A stretch of 64,000 nt of DNA from Pterobdella sp. o SKG-2022 (Eukaryota; Annelida; Clitellata; Hirudinida; Piscicolidae). The stretch is from assembly GCA_964035795.1 (NCBI GenBank), contig OZ038320.1, positions 4,341,896 to 4,405,895 of the forward strand, written 5' to 3'. The translations under genes were made by a program, and so were the position numbers. This document shows positions 53,023 to 64,000 of the stretch, in pieces (the stretch's first letter is position 1; the number at the start of each line of letters is the position of its first letter). Below the pieces are notes generated by a model, which did not search any database, was not told the DNA's origin, and saw nothing but the letters and a program-made list of their open reading frames with translations.

Positions 53023-56000
53023 TTAGCCGTTTTTAGAACTTATTTTGTCATTTAAAAGATTAATTAAAGTAATTTCAGACCTGGAAAACGTGCGTATAGG
53101 TATGCCCCAATAAAAAGTGCCTTGGCTCACATAAACGTATGTATTCCTATGGTAACCCCCATTATTCACGTGGTATAAGCCACGGAAAAAAGGATTGGCC
53201 ATGAATACAATGAGATTGAAAGGGAAGAACTGGCCTCCGTGTGTGTGACCTAATTCAACAAAACACGAAATTAACATTATATTAATTTAAAACGTTATTA
53301 AGTCATCAAAAATACATTTCATGAAAAAATATCGCAAAACATTCAATGACCCAAATTTCGGGCCTCAGCTGTTAAAATTGCTACCAGTTTGAGGGAAAAA
53401 TCTTTATTTAGAAAGCCACATAAAGATGTTCTCATTATTCTGCATTCATGAAAATAGTTTTTTATTAAGACGAACTATTTTTAGCAAGTGAAACGTGCAA
53501 GGACTGAAACTTTCCAATTCGTCGCTAAACATCAACCAAGTCTTAGCTAGACCAAAATCTATTTATAGGTAGATTCTCTACTTAGACTGAAAAACATGAA
53601 ACTTATCACAACAAAAATATGAATAATAATGATCAAAAAGCCAACTAACCACTTATAATAAGATCGACATTGTTGAAATTATCAATGATGTGCTTAGCAG
53701 CCTTGGGTTGGTGCACCAGCAGTATGGAACTGTGGTTCTCGTTCCTGTTATTCAAGGTCTCTGTGTAGTTTGGGTAGAAGCCTTCAACTCTGTGAATAAA
53801 GGCATACTTTTGAATATACTTTATGATGGAATTCACTTTTATTTTATTTTATTTCATATGAATTAAGTCTATATTTTAGAGTATTATTACTCATTTTACT
53901 TTTTAAAACACATTAATGAGTTATTAACATTAATTTCACCAACCTGAATCTACTGAACTCATATTCATCAACTCCCATCAGATAGAAGTAATCCTCAGAA
54001 GCATTACTATGTCCCACATTAGGTAATTGCTTTTTGTACACCTTCACTTTCTCATTCCTCAACACACGGATGTTGAGATTCTGCTCTAAATACTCAACCA
54101 CTCCTGCTACATCGCCAGTGTAAATCTCATGATTGCCTGGTTCGGGGGATCAGATGTGTTTTGAATAACAAGATGCTGTATGAGTATGGGAATATATATG
54201 GGGATAGTCAATTGGTAAAAATATTCAAAAGAGAAAAAAGTCTGATTGTGATTGAATTAACTTTTGAATTATTTGAGTGGTTGATGAGATAGTGTCAACT
54301 TGTGTTTGCAGCAGTTTTATATACAATCTATTTCAGACTAAAATATAAATAAATAAATATAACTTTTCAGAAACAGCTTATGTAGGTTTTGTATAGTAAT
54401 TAAACTTTAAAAACATCAATTGAGAATTCATACATTCATTTAAAATAAAAGCTATAATTTTCGATAAGTATAGCCTCATGCTAACGTTTTATGATAAGGC
54501 TATACTTATCGAAAGTTTTAGCTTTTATTTTAAATAAATGTATGAATCCCTAATTGATGTTCTTAAAGTTTAAATTAATAAATAAAAAAGTATGATGATT
54601 GCAAAATCTTACAGATTCAGATTTTTGATTCAGTTGAAACTTGTTATTTCTTAGTTGCTACTTTATATATGTATTAATCATGTCAATGTAAAATAACATT
54701 ATAAAGCTTACTACCTGTTACGAAATATGTTCCATAGGAAGGCTGCAATGATTTTAATGGGCTCAGCTGGTCTTCAATCTTGTGTGTTATTATAATGAGC
54801 AATCAATATAACTGAAGTGGTATATGAATTGTTTCTATTGGTCACTGTGAATGTTGGAATGTTGATTAAAATAATAAATATCATGATAATAGTTTTAAAT
54901 TATACTTGATCATTAAATTTGAATAAATAAACAGGTCCTAGGCATGACATTAAACTGCACCGATTATAGCATCTCTAAATTGAGGCTGCTTTCTGATATA
55001 ACCTGGATAACAATAGACTTCAATAGCAGGTATCGACAAACTGATATTCTGGTATTGTAGTCATTTGGTTTGGCAGATGATTTTTCTGTTTTTTGACTAT
55101 GGCAAGCTATCCCAGCTATTGGGATGCTTATAGTATAATCTAATATGGATATTATCATTATTGACAAACTGCCCAAGTGTGGGAGCGATGTATCTTAAAT
55201 TCAATAATTTCAAGTTGGATGTTATCTCAGGCTAGCAGTCTATATAAAATTGTTCCTAATAAAATGGTTTTTTTTATACATCACTCTATTGTAGTGTCAA
55301 TTATCTAGGCTGACTGCTGTTAACCTCAGTTATTGGGACATGTACAGCATTATAATTTAATTAGATTAATAAATAATAGCAATAAATGCAGCGTCGGCCC
55401 CTATAGCTCAATGGTTGAGCATTAGACTATTTATCTAAAGTTACCGGCTTCAATCCCACATGGGCTGACAATTAGCACCTCCTCCACAGTGTTTTCGTTA
55501 CATTAAATTTGTAGCAAGCGCTTTGATCTATAAGGAAAAGCGCTTTATAAATACCACATTACATTACATTTACAACATATATTATTATTATTATTGAATT
55601 TCAATACGATGGGTAAGGGAGTAAAAGCTTGATGACTGAGTTGAGAATAAAAATAATAATAAAATTGATGAAGAAAAGAATATAATCTTACACAAGTAGA
55701 AGGAAGGTCAGTCAAGTCACCCACAATTACTACCATGTCTATCAAATTATATAAAAATCCTCATTATACCATAAATTGATTTTATATAAAATCTAAAAAC
55801 TAAGAATAATTTACTTGTTTTTAAATAAATAATTTTATTAAGGTTTGTAATCAAAATGAAGACCATAGTTTAGTTTTTTGGACAGATTGACTACATTTTG
55901 AATTCTGTGTTTGTTAACTGTATTTCCCAAATGGAGGTCGGATAAAACAAGAATTGTGAATTTAGAGAATGGCAAATGAGTTATATTGAGATTGATTGTG

Positions 56001-56623
56001 ATTTGAGTGGGTTCTCTATAGGCATTCCAACATCCATAAATTGTGAAGACGATTGAGGTTGCAAGAAAAGTAAAATAGGTGTAACTCATTAACTTTGAAC
56101 ATACCCTTGAGGGGTTTTCATACTCTACAAAACACCTTAGTAATTTGTTAATAAATAAACTCAACAAACCATGAACTAGAAAAAAAGAAACAAAAAATGT
56201 TAAATAAAAACCTAGAAAAACGTAACATAATGGTGAAAAGAAAATGTATACTTTGAAAGCAAAGAAAAGAAAACTGAGATTTGCAAAGAAAACAACAGAA
56301 AAAAATATTATTGTTATAACAAATTTTGGCTTTATTTTCAGCTGGTAACAATTAATGATTTTTGATGTTTGGCTCCACAAATAGCGTACACTCAACAAGA
56401 ATATAATTTCACCAACTATAAATAAAGAAAAAGAATAAATTTTAATTTTTACTGATGATGACATATTTGTAAAAACTTTTATGAGAATTAACAAAACTAA
56501 AAATCCAGCAAAGCGAAACACATATTTCACAAACTCATTTCGAACCATGTTTACTATGAAAAGTAAATTAGGTCTATGAGCATATAAACTAAAAAAGTAT
56601 GAGACGTCAATAAAAACAAACAT
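53023..56623 (-). CDS. TMPPE: Transmembrane protein with metallophosphoesterase domain
   Basis: Predicted membrane-anchored metallo-dependent phosphoesterase; its natural substrate is not established. Exons 5' to 3': 56623-55864, 55738-55692, 54778-54715, 54136-53944, 53789-53650, 53249-53023; 476 codons plus stop, phases consistent. The first 220 or so residues hold about five hydrophobic segments (e.g. [23 protein letters not shown]). The metal-binding motifs follow in order: DLH in VLSDLHLG (about 229-231), GDLTD (260-264), GNHE (291-294), VHQP (His about 381) and GHTHGG (402-407). The segment near the end, [33 protein letters not shown], matches the vertebrate protein (453 residues). A second in-frame ATG at 56548 ([11 protein letters not shown]) is an alternative start. 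All catalytic motifs look intact. Confidence 0.94.
54401..54572. repeat. Foldback element with about 75-bp arms
   Basis: Left arm 54401-54475 (TAAACTTTAAAAACATCAAT … CGATAAGTATAGCC) and right arm 54498-54572 are near-perfect inverted copies with under a dozen mismatches, around a 22-nt loop. No internal frame is present. Structure and size suggest a foldback MITE. It lies in a TMPPE intron and would form a long hairpin in the pre-mRNA. Confidence 0.85.
55394..55570 (+). mobile_element. tRNA-derived SINE, L2-type tail (family B, copy 2)
   Basis: Head TCGGCCCCTATAGCTCAATG, GAGCATTAGACTATTTATCT, B-box-like GGCTTCAATCCC. Body CTGACAATTAGCACCTCCTC. Tail AAAAGCGCTTTATAAATACC then ATTACATT repeats. 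A full-length match to the copy at 50.6 kb. The head also matches family A at 2.1 kb (GCRTTAGACTAKTTATCT), but the bodies beyond GACAATTA differ. No clear target-site duplication was found. In a TMPPE intron, antisense. Confidence 0.88.
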
Positions 56624-56994
56624 TTGAAAATTAGCGTTTTGAAGCAGATTTTTAGTTATCAACAAATGATGTTAGGAAAGTGATAATTTATTTTGTGTGG
56701 ACATAATCGTATCTAAAAACCAGGCTCTGATTGTTTCTATTATTATTATATTAAGATTTATTCTGTTATTAGGAAAAATATTTTAAACATTTAATCGTAT
56801 TTGAACTAGTATTTTTTTTATTTTCAAATTCAACTTCGAATGCTTGAGTTGATTTTTTTGAACATTAAATAATCTTTATATAAGCATTCAAATTTAAATT
56901 TTCAAGTCCAACTATGGTTCCATTTTATTTTTTTAATCATTTTTCAAAAACTGTTATGAACTTGTTATAATAACTTAATCCTGATATTTCTCAG
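56624..56994. promoter_or_regulatory. Probable divergent promoter region (TMPPE / unrecognised gene)
   Basis: TMPPE starts leftward at 56623 and the next gene's first recognised exon starts rightward at 56995, so this 0.37-kb AT-rich spacer should hold a shared promoter and perhaps a short first exon of the right-hand gene. No specific motif can be assigned. Confidence 0.35.
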
Positions 56995-58916
56995 AAATTC
57001 GCAAGAAGCATTAAACAGCAAACAAGATGCCAACAAAGAATTCCATTGTACTTTACCAAAATAATTTGAACTTCAGTCATTTTGATATTTTCAAAACGTT
57101 TTCACAATTAATTTTAAGTTTTGTATGCAGATGTATTTTTGATTTTTTAGTGTACATGAAGGCATTGTCAATATCCACTCAACAAAGTGTGTTCAGAAAT
57201 AAAGGTTTTTTAATTTAAACTTTGAACAAAACTATTACCATTATTTAATGTGAGTATTGTGAATTTCAATTTTTGCTCCCAAATTATTTCAAATCTTCCT
57301 AGGTTATGCCTACAACCGGTTTTCTGATCCGTTGAGCGATGCGTTGAGTATCAAAGACCGGGTACTTAAACCCATAATTGTTAAAGGAGGTACATTCTTA
57401 ACCTTAATTTTTTATAAAACGTGATTTCCGTACAAAATATAGCATCATTGAATGTTATTGGGCGTAATTCCAGTAGCAACTTGATGTGTATACAGATACA
57501 TGGGGTCCCCCGTCAGAAAGCCCAGTCCAACGCAGCACAGGTATATCAGTTACTACGATGGTGTGGAGGGATATATATATATATCACTATTGGATATATG
57601 TTTAAAGAAAATAAAAATTTTGAATGCTTTTAATTAGTTATAATTGATCTTTTTACCAAAAAAAATAAAATATAATAATATACATTTAAGAGAAAATAAC
57701 CTCTAGGCCTCGAAAAAAACTCAGCTATTCCCAAAGCTTATAACAGTATTAACTTCAGCATTCAATTTCTTGAAGATGCCTCCAATGAAGACTCTTCACA
57801 GAAGAGTGACAGTGAAGAAGATCCAGGATGGATGCCCGAGTGAGTTTCTTCATGTTATAATTTGTTGTGGTTTTTGCTCAATACGTGTGGCCTACTAGCA
57901 GTTATTTTTATTCTTATATATATTTATATGTAATTATTTTATTCTTTTGAATTTATTGGCTAAAAGCTAAAACAGCTTCGAAATATTTACTTTGTATAGT
58001 TATTAAATTAATTATGACTTGAACAAGGTCGTGTTTAATTGTGATTTATCTACAGTAGGAAGAAATATACAATAAAAGGGTCTGAGTCCAAGCAAAAGCA
58101 AAACATAGCGGAAGATGTAGTGAAAGAAGTGAGCCGTGAAAATTCATTATCTTACGAAAATTTCGATGCTTATTAAAGCTAATTGCTTTGAAGAACGTAT
58201 TAGGTAAATCTGCGTTTCAAGTATATATCAGCTTGTCATGAAATATTTAAAGAGAGAGAAAGAAGAAGAGGAAGAGGAAGAAGAGGAGGAGGAAGAAGAG
58301 GAAGAGGATGAAGAAGAGGAAGAGGAAATTGATGAAATATTGAAATGTATGAACCCTTGTGTAGTTGCTCCAGATGGTGAGAGGTTTATTGTTGTTGTTT
58401 ATGGCATTTTTTTGCATTCAATTCTTTTGACATAAGCAATTGAGAAAAGATTTTTATTTAGGTATAACGTTAGTAATGTTATAACAGTAAAGTTATTGGA
58501 ATTATAAAATATATTAAACAAATAGCTCATTATTTATTTTATTTTTATGTGCAGTAGATGAATTTTTAAATTAATTGTTAACAACAATTGGATTTTCTAT
58601 ATTTCTTATTCTTTATCAAAAGTTAGTTTTACACTAGTTGAATCAATTTTCACTGATAAAAAGCTCCCTTTGTTCACTTTCATTTACATATGCATGTATC
58701 ATTGTATAGGAATCATACCGAATTCTATTTATTCGAAAATGTGTAAGCCAGATGACCTTTTGAAAGATAAGATGATCCAATCGCTTCTAGAAAAGCATGA
58801 AGAAAGGTTAATTACTATGTAATAATTTCTACTTGGTGTTTAAATAATTTTTTGTTTTCAGAAAAACCCTTCCCCAAAAATTGAAAGAACTTGCTTTAGA
58901 AAGCTCTATACTGTAA
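56995..58916 (+). CDS. Unrecognised multi-exon gene with glutamate run (3' part)
   Basis: Not recognised. Exons that join in phase: 56995-57047 (possible), 57303-57389, 57496-57540, 57707-57839, 58056-58128, 58253-58376, 58710-58806, 58862-58916 (TAA). Readable segments: YNRFSDPLSDALSIKDRVLK, TWGPPSESPVQRST, INFSIQFLEDASNEDSSQKS, DSEEDPGWMPDRKKYTIKG, a run of about 25 Glu/Asp, EIDEILKCMNPCVVAPDG, SIYSKMCKPDDLLKDKMIQS and LPQKLKELALESSIL. The protein is hydrophilic, acidic and probably nuclear or cytosolic, with no membrane segment or signal peptide. The start is missing; phase 2 is needed upstream of 56995. Alternatively, an ATG at 58238 could begin a separate short acidic protein, with the 58056 exon reading on to a stop after NFDAY. 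Confidence 0.6.
58253..58330. repeat. GAA/GAG purine-rich repeat coding poly-Glu
   Basis: Imperfect GAAGAGGAAGAGG repeat of about 75 bp, lying in frame in the putative exon 58253-58376. The open frame could be a by-product of the repeat, but the sequence on its 3' side (EIDEILKCMNPC) is not repetitive. Confidence 0.85.
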
Positions 58917-61900
58917 CATTATTTGTAGGATAATGGCAATTATATTTTATTCGTTAGGAAGCGTTAAAACTTGCTATAATGTAGAGAACCTAAGTAGACG
59001 CGATAATTCATTTAATTCTGTTTTATGTGATAAATCATATTTTATCAAAACCTTTTAAAATACATTTCTTTTGCTTATTTTGTCAAGTTTAGTAATTGAA
59101 AACGCTCAATTCACTTTTCTTTGTCAAATTTAAACATTGTAAACAATAATATAAATCATTTTGAAGAAAGGCTCACAATTTTATATAAATCTCGTCTGCG
59201 TTCAGCTTTATAGATATATATACTCATATTTATCTATAAAATTCCATACGATTAATTTTTAATAAAAGCTTATATAGACTGAAATGTATATATACTGCAC
59301 ATTCGAGTATCTGAGAGATATAATGGTGTAGGTTGCTTGCGTTCTTTGTCGATTGTGTTGTTTTTATTACCCTCGCGATTCCTCTATTTCGGATATTAAT
59401 TCAGCAATTCAACTATTTTTGAATGTTATTTTGAAGGCTGGAACCGTTTAGGGTGAGGTATGAAAGTAAACATTACTATAGTATCGTCTAAAATAATTTT
59501 TGCTAATTAAAAGACGCCGAGGGCTGATAAGTTTTTGATAGTAATCATTCACATTGTCTAAGACGTTTTACATACTGAAAACATTCGCTGAGTTGAATAA
59601 TCACCATAAAACACATCAAGGGATATGATGTTTAAAGTTTTGATACGTTCAAATTGAGTTACACTATTTTATACTTAACTTTATTTATGCTAGCCCTTCT
59701 TACTCCTGGCTACAAAATTTCCAGTTACTATTCTCTTAGTTTTCAGTTATTACATCGGCACAAAGTGCTATAAAGAGAATTTTTTTCGTCGTAAACCATA
59801 TGATAATCCTTCCTCTTCCAACAGATTCGAATATATTAATATTACTTTTTTCCTAATAGTGAGATGTAGAGATGTCGAAAGAATACTGTAACCTTCGAAT
59901 TTTCATTTTACGGCTTTATCTCAAAAATGTGAATAACATTGATTTTAAAGCAATGAAATTAAATTTATAATATATAATTCTTTCGGCATCAATTAATATA
60001 TTGATGAATCGTTTCGAAATTACTAATTACACCGTGGTTTGTCATTCTTCTATACCAGGTAGCAATGTAGATAAACAAGATAGATGGGTACGCATTCTTA
60101 AACGCTTTGCCGATAGTTCAAGTTTCTTAGAAAAATCGCACTGTTATTAAACAAAGATAACGTTCGGTAAATTTTACATCTCAATTTTATCGTTTTGCAT
60201 TGTTTCCCTTTTGTATTTGGCACAATATCTGGCAAAATAAAACATCCAGGCGCTTATAATGGATTTAATTTTCCTCATTATGTTTCATTTTACCTAAAAT
60301 GTGCCATTATAAAAACATATAAACTTGGGCTTATGATTTTTTTGTTCTGTAATAATGTTTCGTCTGAATTTGAAATTTTTCAGTTTTCAGGTGGGTATTT
60401 TTATAATTCACCTCTCTAAAAGAACCATTGCATAAAAGGGTTGAATAAACATATATGCATTTCCTAAATTTTTTGTTTCCACATGTTATAACACGGAAAA
60501 ATAGAGTTTAATGAACCAAAGAGAAAGATATGCTTCACCTCAAAGAATAGAAAATAATCTTAAATAGATTCCTAGGAAAAGATATCGAAGATGCCTAAAA
60601 TATACCATGTGGTTATTGTGTCATCTAGTGTTATAGAAATGAACTATCTCATTTTCAGACAAGCACTTGAAAGTAATCTCTAGACAAGGGCTGATTACTT
60701 TGAATCACACGTCTTCTACACTGATACACGCCCTGCAGAATAGAGCTTGTGTTTGAATTAAAAATTACAGAAGCTCCGTCCTACAGGCGTGCTAAGTGCT
60801 ACAAGCATCTCGAATAGAATTCATGTTTTATACTGCGTATTATGAGTTAATTAATATAGTAACTTCGAAACGCCACTCAAAAGCAAAAACTCAAAAGTTC
60901 TTGTTATTTCAACTCAGGAAAGCTAACGTATTCTAAGCCATTATCAGAAACGAAAACATTGAAAAAATGTATTGGAGATAGGTTATTGTTGTGTTGAATA
61001 ATGATGTTTATAAGTCTCTACTGTCAAACAGAACAAAAACTTATGTATTGTATATGTTAAAAAAGTCATTACCCCAATAAAATACTTTCATAGAAAATTA
61101 ATGGCAGGTTTATAAGGATTAACGAAAATTAAACAAATATATAAAAGATTAATTTGGTGTAAACGTATAACATACTCGCTCGAGAACTTGAAAACAATAT
61201 AAAAGCGGTAAAACTTTCATAAAAAATGTAAATTAATAATCATTACAATAATTATTATGACTAGAAACTCAATCAAATAAGCAAAATTCTGTTAGATAGA
61301 AAGTTTATTATTGTATTGATAAGATGATTTATACACTAGTATCTACCTAAAGTTCGGAAAGCTATCATGCTATTACAAAGAATAAAAATCAAAGTGAATT
61401 ATTTTTATCTCAATATTTCATGAAATACCTTTTTTTGCAATAAATTATACTTAATAAACTGACTTTCATTATCAGATTGAAAATATCAAATTGTATATAT
61501 GTGTATCATAGCTGTTATTTCAATGGAAATAACAATACTTTAATGCAAATAACATTTATTTTGAAACAATAATTTTCAAATTTCGGGGCTCGAAGTTTCT
61601 GAATAAAAAAATGGTAATCTTTCAATAAAATCTCAATACCTTCTGAAATAATACCTATATATTGCTTATATTGTTTACTACAAGCATTGAAAAAAAAACT
61701 CATCACCAACTGTTCATATAACTCTGATACAAACTCCAGCTTTTAAGTTCATTCTTGCTCAAAGCTTCTTACCCATAGATTATGTGGAGTAATAAGTTTC
61801 AGCTAAAAAAGTTGCATGGATGGTCAGGTAGCTCAAAATGTTATAGTATCAACTTGTCAAACACAGATTCCATATTGATGTAAGACTTTCTATAGTATAA

Positions 61901-62980
61901 CCTTAAAATACAACTAAATCAAACATTAGTTACTACTAGATAATATGAAAAAGGACCAATTTTCTAATTTTGATCATAAAATTATTAAAATCACACGTTT
62001 AATGCTTCAACTTGTTTTATATGATATTTAAGAAAAAAATATGTATCTATTAAAGTACAGAATCACTAATAAATATTTTTTCAAATAATTAACTATATAT
62101 TTAATTTTTATTGAAAAATATTCAAATTCATACAAAGAAACACAGGCAAAAAAATACTTCCACAAACAGAGAATCGCCATGGGTGCTGTAAAGATTATGT
62201 CTATCTCAACACATACTCATCCTATTGTGTTTCAAGAGTATAGATTTGTATGTATATACTCTTGTTATACATATCACTTGTATATATGTATCCATGTATA
62301 CTGTTAAAACTAACGTTTGGGCGTAAATTTATATTGATATATTCGAAAAGATTCCTGAGATTCCCTGTTTTTGTATTTTTGCTTTCGAATACTTCGGCGT
62401 ATTGCTCTTGGTTTAAGTCTTTGATGCAAGATCAATAGAATTTTTCAACTTACTTGCTTTATATCATAGGAGAATTCATCATAGAAAAACATGTATGAAT
62501 ATTTTACCTTGTATACAACGTTTTTGAACTATAGAGCTTGAAAATGTGTGTGACTTATTATGCATAACAATACATCATTTGTTTGAGCCGTATGTGATAA
62601 AACCACATTTTAAAATTTGATTTATTTAATATTCTTTTACCAGTTTCTTCAAATAATTTAATTTTTTGAGAATTGAATTTTTGTTCAGTAATGAAATTTA
62701 TTTCTTTAAAATTGATTGAAATTATTTATAATGATATAGATAAACTTTGGTTTGTTTAATGTGCCAGTGACTTTTTTGGTGTCTTGATAAAGAATGCAAT
62801 TTTATCCACGTTTTGTGTTACACTCTTGAAAAATGATAGCGTTTTCTGGAAGTATTGATGATCGGTAAAACTGTATATGTAAAAGTTTTAAAAATCAAAA
62901 CATTGATTAAAAAATTCCAATTTTTGGGGTGTTTATAGATTCTTTTGTAACTGGCTCAAAGTTATTGTTCAAATTGACAT
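58917..62980. other. No recognisable features
   Basis: About 4 kb of AT-rich DNA. Slightly GC-richer islands at 59320-59460 and 60660-60830 have no long open frame or RNA-gene signature that I can identify. Confidence 0.5.
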
Positions 62981-63079
62981 TTAAACAGAAGAAAAAATAC
63001 ATTGTTGTAAACCCTGAAATGGCCTGAATACAAGATATAAAACAACGTTATATATGCAACTAAAACAAAACTCGCTGAA

Positions 63080-63206
63080 AGTAACTTTTTCATTCGTAAT
63101 GGCATCAAGGTCATAGTTATTTCTCCAATCCAACCCTCTCCGTGTTTGCTTCATTTCCACTATGTCGTTATGACGCCTCGGCTTGAATCGACAATTCCAA
63201 TTCATT
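63080..63206 (-). CDS. Candidate exon of an unidentified gene
   Basis: On the minus strand a strong acceptor (TTTTTTCTTATTCC … TTCAAAG) is followed at once by an ATG frame reading MNWNCRFKPRRHNDIVEMK, then TRRGLDWRNNYDLDAITNEK. A possible donor follows (GAAAAA|GTTACT near 63086). The peptide is hydrophilic and unlike the AT-rich noise around it. I found no partner exon and do not recognise it. It could be the first coding exon of a gene running left, or chance. Confidence 0.33.
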
Positions 63207-63209
63207 CTT

Positions 63210-64000
63210 TGAATTAAAGGAATAAGAAAAAATGTTATGGATGTCTAAAAAACTTGAAAGCAACGTGAAATCTAAACAATATTTTCTTTTGCAACAAAAG
63301 AATATTAAAACATTCAATAAACTAAAAAACAAAAAGAAATACAAACGTATAAGCATCAAGAAGGGAATGAGATGAAAGAGAACTTGGGCATACATACAAG
63401 AGCATGTGCACGGACATACCATAGGACATGCAGCAGACAGCCCACAACTGATCTGATCAATACACAAGCAATCAATAAATAATTATCGGCCTCCACTTCC
63501 ACGGTCTTTTTTATATATTCTCAAATGCTTTTTTGTCTTTTTGTTTGTTTGTTCAATTTTATTTACGTAATGGGCTCTGTTGGAAATTTTTCTTATGGAA
63601 CTCAATTTTATACATTTTTTTTACATTCGAGGAATTTTTTGTTTAACTTTTAAATTGAAAATTATTGCAACCAGCACAATTTTTTATGCATTGTTTCGAC
63701 TTTTTTCAATTCCATCTAGGTATTTACATTGCAAAATTACGAATCTCTTATTTGAATTGCTTTTATTCCTTTATGAATTCTTTTGCATACATTTCTCCAA
63801 CGCATCTGCTGTTACTAAATATGTTGTATTATTAACATTCTAGTGCCATTTGATACAACCATTATACAAAAACAATGTATTCATGGTTTTTCGACTTTTA
63901 TTTTTAAACCTCGAAAATTTTGAAGCTTTCGACGTCGATAAGCAATGTTTAATCAAGCCTTAAAGTGTTATGATGCATGTAAGGATAAAAAATTTAGATA
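63210..64000. other. No recognisable features
   Basis: AT-rich DNA. The open frames of about 90 codons are hydrophobic low-complexity sequence without motifs. Confidence 0.5.

Noticed and set aside
60195..60419. 74-codon plus-strand frame
   Set aside because: No family resemblance and no splice or expression evidence in sequence; ordinary chance frame in AT-rich DNA.

Overview
The window is nuclear DNA from an invertebrate animal. It is AT-rich, every gene is split by GT-AG introns, and the genes are recognisably metazoan. Choline acetyltransferase implies a cholinergic nervous system, and an axonemal dynein chain implies motile cilia or flagella. Retroelement debris (tRNA-derived SINEs, L2-type tails, and an RTE-like 3' end with a TGA repeat) fits a bilaterian invertebrate. 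I cannot name the phylum from sequence alone. No prokaryotic, viral or CRISPR-like system is visible.

Layout. 1-2965: mostly empty, with one poly-A SINE carrying a 12-bp target-site duplication and one weak candidate exon. 2966-8710 (+): choline O-acetyltransferase, 16 exons, with its amino end missing. 9387-10199 (-): SNRPD3 (SmD3), four coding exons, convergent with it. 12659 to about 34.8 kb, probably to 41.2 kb (-): one large PX-SH3-RhoGAP gene of the ARHGAP32/33 family, ending in an exon of about 3.5 kb that codes a disordered, Asn/Ser-rich tail. 43034-44726 (+): DNALI1, seven exons, complete. 45698-51637 (-): a WIPI3/WDR45B PROPPIN, ten exons, complete. 53023-56623 (-): TMPPE, a membrane-anchored metallophosphoesterase, six exons, complete. 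56995-58916 (+): the 3' part of a gene I do not recognise, with a glutamate run. 58917-64000: essentially empty, with one candidate exon near 63.1 kb on the minus strand.

I built the gene models by hand from conserved protein families. Splice phases were checked by arithmetic, and exon lengths sum in frame for CHAT, SNRPD3, DNALI1, WIPI3, TMPPE and most of the RhoGAP gene. The genes are unrelated housekeeping or cell-biological functions (transmitter synthesis, splicing, Rho signalling, cilia motility, autophagy), and I see no functional cluster. Many long open frames are non-genic: intron read-through, antisense of the large RhoGAP exon, and translations of CAT/TAA microsatellites. I do not see a clearly novel system. 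The most interesting items are the unrecognised acidic gene, the SINE families that share a tRNA-like head but have different tails, two foldback elements, and the cholinergic locus with no transporter gene visible beside it.
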